Shown here piece after piece: positions 63,047-64,000 of a DNA stretch of 64,000 bases; positions within the stretch are counted from its first letter, which is position 1, and the number at the start of each line of letters is the position of its first letter. The notes beneath the pieces are model-generated. The model saw only the letters and a program-made list of their open reading frames with translations. It was not told where the DNA came from and made no database searches. Location of the stretch: NCBI GenBank assembly GCA_963800865.1, contig CAWDCL010000004.1:2356001-2420000 (forward strand), in the 5' to 3' direction. The DNA is from JALOKP01 sp963800865 (GTDB lineage: Bacteria; Acidobacteriota; Polarisedimenticolia; J045). Both the position numbers and the translations under genes were made by a program.

Positions 63047-63654
63047 CGGCGGGCCCCGAGCTCGTGCAGTGCCGCGCGGACGAGGGCCGCCAGCCCCGCG
63101 CTCCTCCCGGCCGCCGGAAGGCGCGCCAGCGCCGCCTGCACCTCCGCCGGCTTGTATCCGAGATTCTCGAGCGCGCTGGCGGCGTCGCGCTCCAGCGCGG
63201 AAGGGGTCCCCGTTTCCGGCGCACTGGCGGCCCCGGTCGCGCCGCCTCGCCAGTCCTTGAGCCGGTCGCGCAGTTCGAGGATCAGGCGCTGGGCCGTCTT
63301 CTTGCCGATGCCGGGCACCCCCTGGAGAACCGCTGCGCGCTCCTCGTGCACCGCGCTCACGAGTTCACCGACCGAGAGCGACGACAGGAGGGCCATCCCC
63401 AGCCGGGGGCCGATCCCGGGTACGGCCGTCAGCGTGCCGAAGAGCGCCTTCTCGTCCGGCGTCGTGAAGCCGAAGAGCTGCAGGGACTCGTTGCGCCACA
63501 GCGTCAGGACCTCGAGCTCGACCGCGCGCCCCTCGGGCGGGAGGTTCTCGAACGTCGCGAGCGATACGGTGAGCTCGTACCCGACGCCGCCGACGTCGAC
63601 GATCACCTGCGGCATCGCCCGCCGCCGGATCGTACCCGACAGATAGCCGATCAT
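63043..63654 (-). CDS. ruvA: Holliday junction DNA-binding protein RuvA
   Basis: The 203-residue product starts at ATG 63654 (ATGA with ruvC). The OB domain begins MIGYLSGTIRRRAMPQVIVDVGGVGYELTVS. Two HhH motifs follow, VPGIGPRLGMALLSSL and VPGIGKKTAQRLILELRDRL. The RuvB-interacting domain is ALENLGYKPAEVQAALARL. Length is normal. Confidence 0.96.
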   Translation of the reverse strand: MIGYLSGTIRRRAMPQVIVDVGGVGYELTVSLATFENLPPEGRAVELEVLTLWRNESLQLFGFTTPDEKALFGTLTAVPGIGPRLGMALLSSLSVGELVSAVHEERAAVLQGVPGIGKKTAQRLILELRDRLKDWRGGATGAASAPETGTPSALERDAASALENLGYKPAEVQAALARLPAAGRSAGLAALVRAALHELGARR

Positions 63655-64000
63655 CGGAGCGTCCCCGGAATGCGGGCCTCGAAGCGGGCGTGAATGAAGT
63701 GGCACACCGCGACGGCCAGCGCATCGGTCGCATCGAGGCCGGCCTCGCCGATCGGGTACCGGTCGAGCCCCGGCACGCTGCGCGCGAGCAGCGAGCGTAC
63801 CCGCTCCTTGTCGGCCGCACCGTCGCCGCAGATCGTCTTCTTCACGGTCGCCGGGGAGTACTCGGCAACCGCGACGCCGGCGGCTCCGAGCGCCGCGAGC
63901 AGCACGCCCCGCGCCTCTGCCAGCGCCAGCGCCGACCGCGCGTTGCGATGCAGAAACGGGGACTCGACGGCGGCGACGTCGGGCTGCCGTCCCCGCAGCC
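63651..64000 (-). CDS. ruvC: Holliday junction resolvase RuvC (5' part outside the window)
   Basis: About 116 C-terminal residues are present. Reading into the window edge gives PDVAAVESPFLHRNARSALALAEARG, then AVAEYSPATVKKTICGDGAADKERV and the catalytic GEAGLDATDALAVAVCH with its Asp residues. RuvC cuts the junctions moved by RuvAB. The order ruvC-ruvA-ruvB is conserved in many bacteria. The N-terminus with the first catalytic Asp lies beyond base 64000. Confidence 0.95.
   Translation of the reverse strand, partial: LRGRQPDVAAVESPFLHRNARSALALAEARGVLLAALGAAGVAVAEYSPATVKKTICGDGAADKERVRSLLARSVPGLDRYPIGEAGLDATDALAVAVCHFIHARFEARIPGTLR

Overview
The window is 64 kb of very GC-rich (well above 65 % by eye), densely packed chromosome from a Gram-negative (diderm) bacterium. 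It encodes outer-membrane assembly (BamA), a full CMP-Kdo/LPS core gene set (KdsA-D, heptose kinase, heptosyltransferase, MsbA, LapA/LapB) and a complete menaquinone pathway. A VWA protein resembling the Acidobacteria-type 'VWFA-related' family and a two-module DUF4388 (PATAN) protein make Acidobacteriota (for example Thermoanaerobaculia-like) my best guess; this is inference, since no rRNA or tRNA is visible. Nothing looks like a prophage, integron, CRISPR locus or recent island. The one mobile-looking item is a ~160-bp inverted-repeat element at 5407-5568. No stretch above 300 bp lacks a gene.

Layout. 1-3670 (mostly minus): ndk, sucD-sucC, an XRE regulator. 3738-5395 (plus): PBP4-type dacB overlapped by a tiny zinc-ribbon membrane protein. 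5567-10402 (minus): bamA and a catalytically degenerate membrane sulfatase-like protein. 10496-21815 (plus): a 114-aa unknown, then aroF-ubiE-menF-menD-menH-menB-menA-menC-menE and a DUF4412-like secreted protein. 21886-25068 (minus): a hotdog thioesterase (candidate DHNA-CoA hydrolase), an alpha/beta hydrolase and an ABC-2 exporter pair. 25285-31607 (plus): kdsB-pyrG-kdsA-kdsD-kdsC-lapA-lapB, which makes CTP, makes CMP-Kdo and controls LPS assembly. 31612-35379 (minus): DUF4388 protein, heptose kinase, Trm112-like protein. 35577-38143 (plus): heptosyltransferase-like GT9 and a TPR protein. 38200-46862 (minus): agmatinase-like, LpxH-like, tgt-queA-queC-queE, nfo, a Cys-containing unknown, mpl. 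46958-50917 (plus): lipoprotein-type pcm, proS, MltF-like transglycosylase behind a structured leader. 50921-56418 (minus): MltD-like transglycosylase, lysine 6-aminotransferase with an Lrp regulator, Lon-type protease. 56552-57748 (plus): VWA protein. 57760-64000: LAB_N/GT2/KdkA-like minus-strand cassette, a plus-strand methyltransferase, then msbA-ruvB-ruvA-ruvC on minus.

Translation-coupled organisation is extreme: about 25 junctions use a 4-bp ATGA or GTGA overlap, and I used these overlaps to set many starts. Five genes (menH, menA, the DUF4412 gene, pyrG, pcm) are interrupted by single-base frameshifts, six of them in menA alone. All but one are apparent +1 insertions, which looks more like sequence error than decay. 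pyrG also runs in frame into kdsA without a stop codon.

Most of the content is core metabolism and envelope biogenesis. The items most worth a second look are the pyrG/kdsA junction inside a CTP-plus-Kdo operon, the frameshift pattern in menA, the degenerate sulfatase, the zinc-ribbon microprotein coupled to dacB, the inverted-repeat element, the structured leader before the MltF-like gene, and the 219-aa cysteine protein between mpl and nfo.
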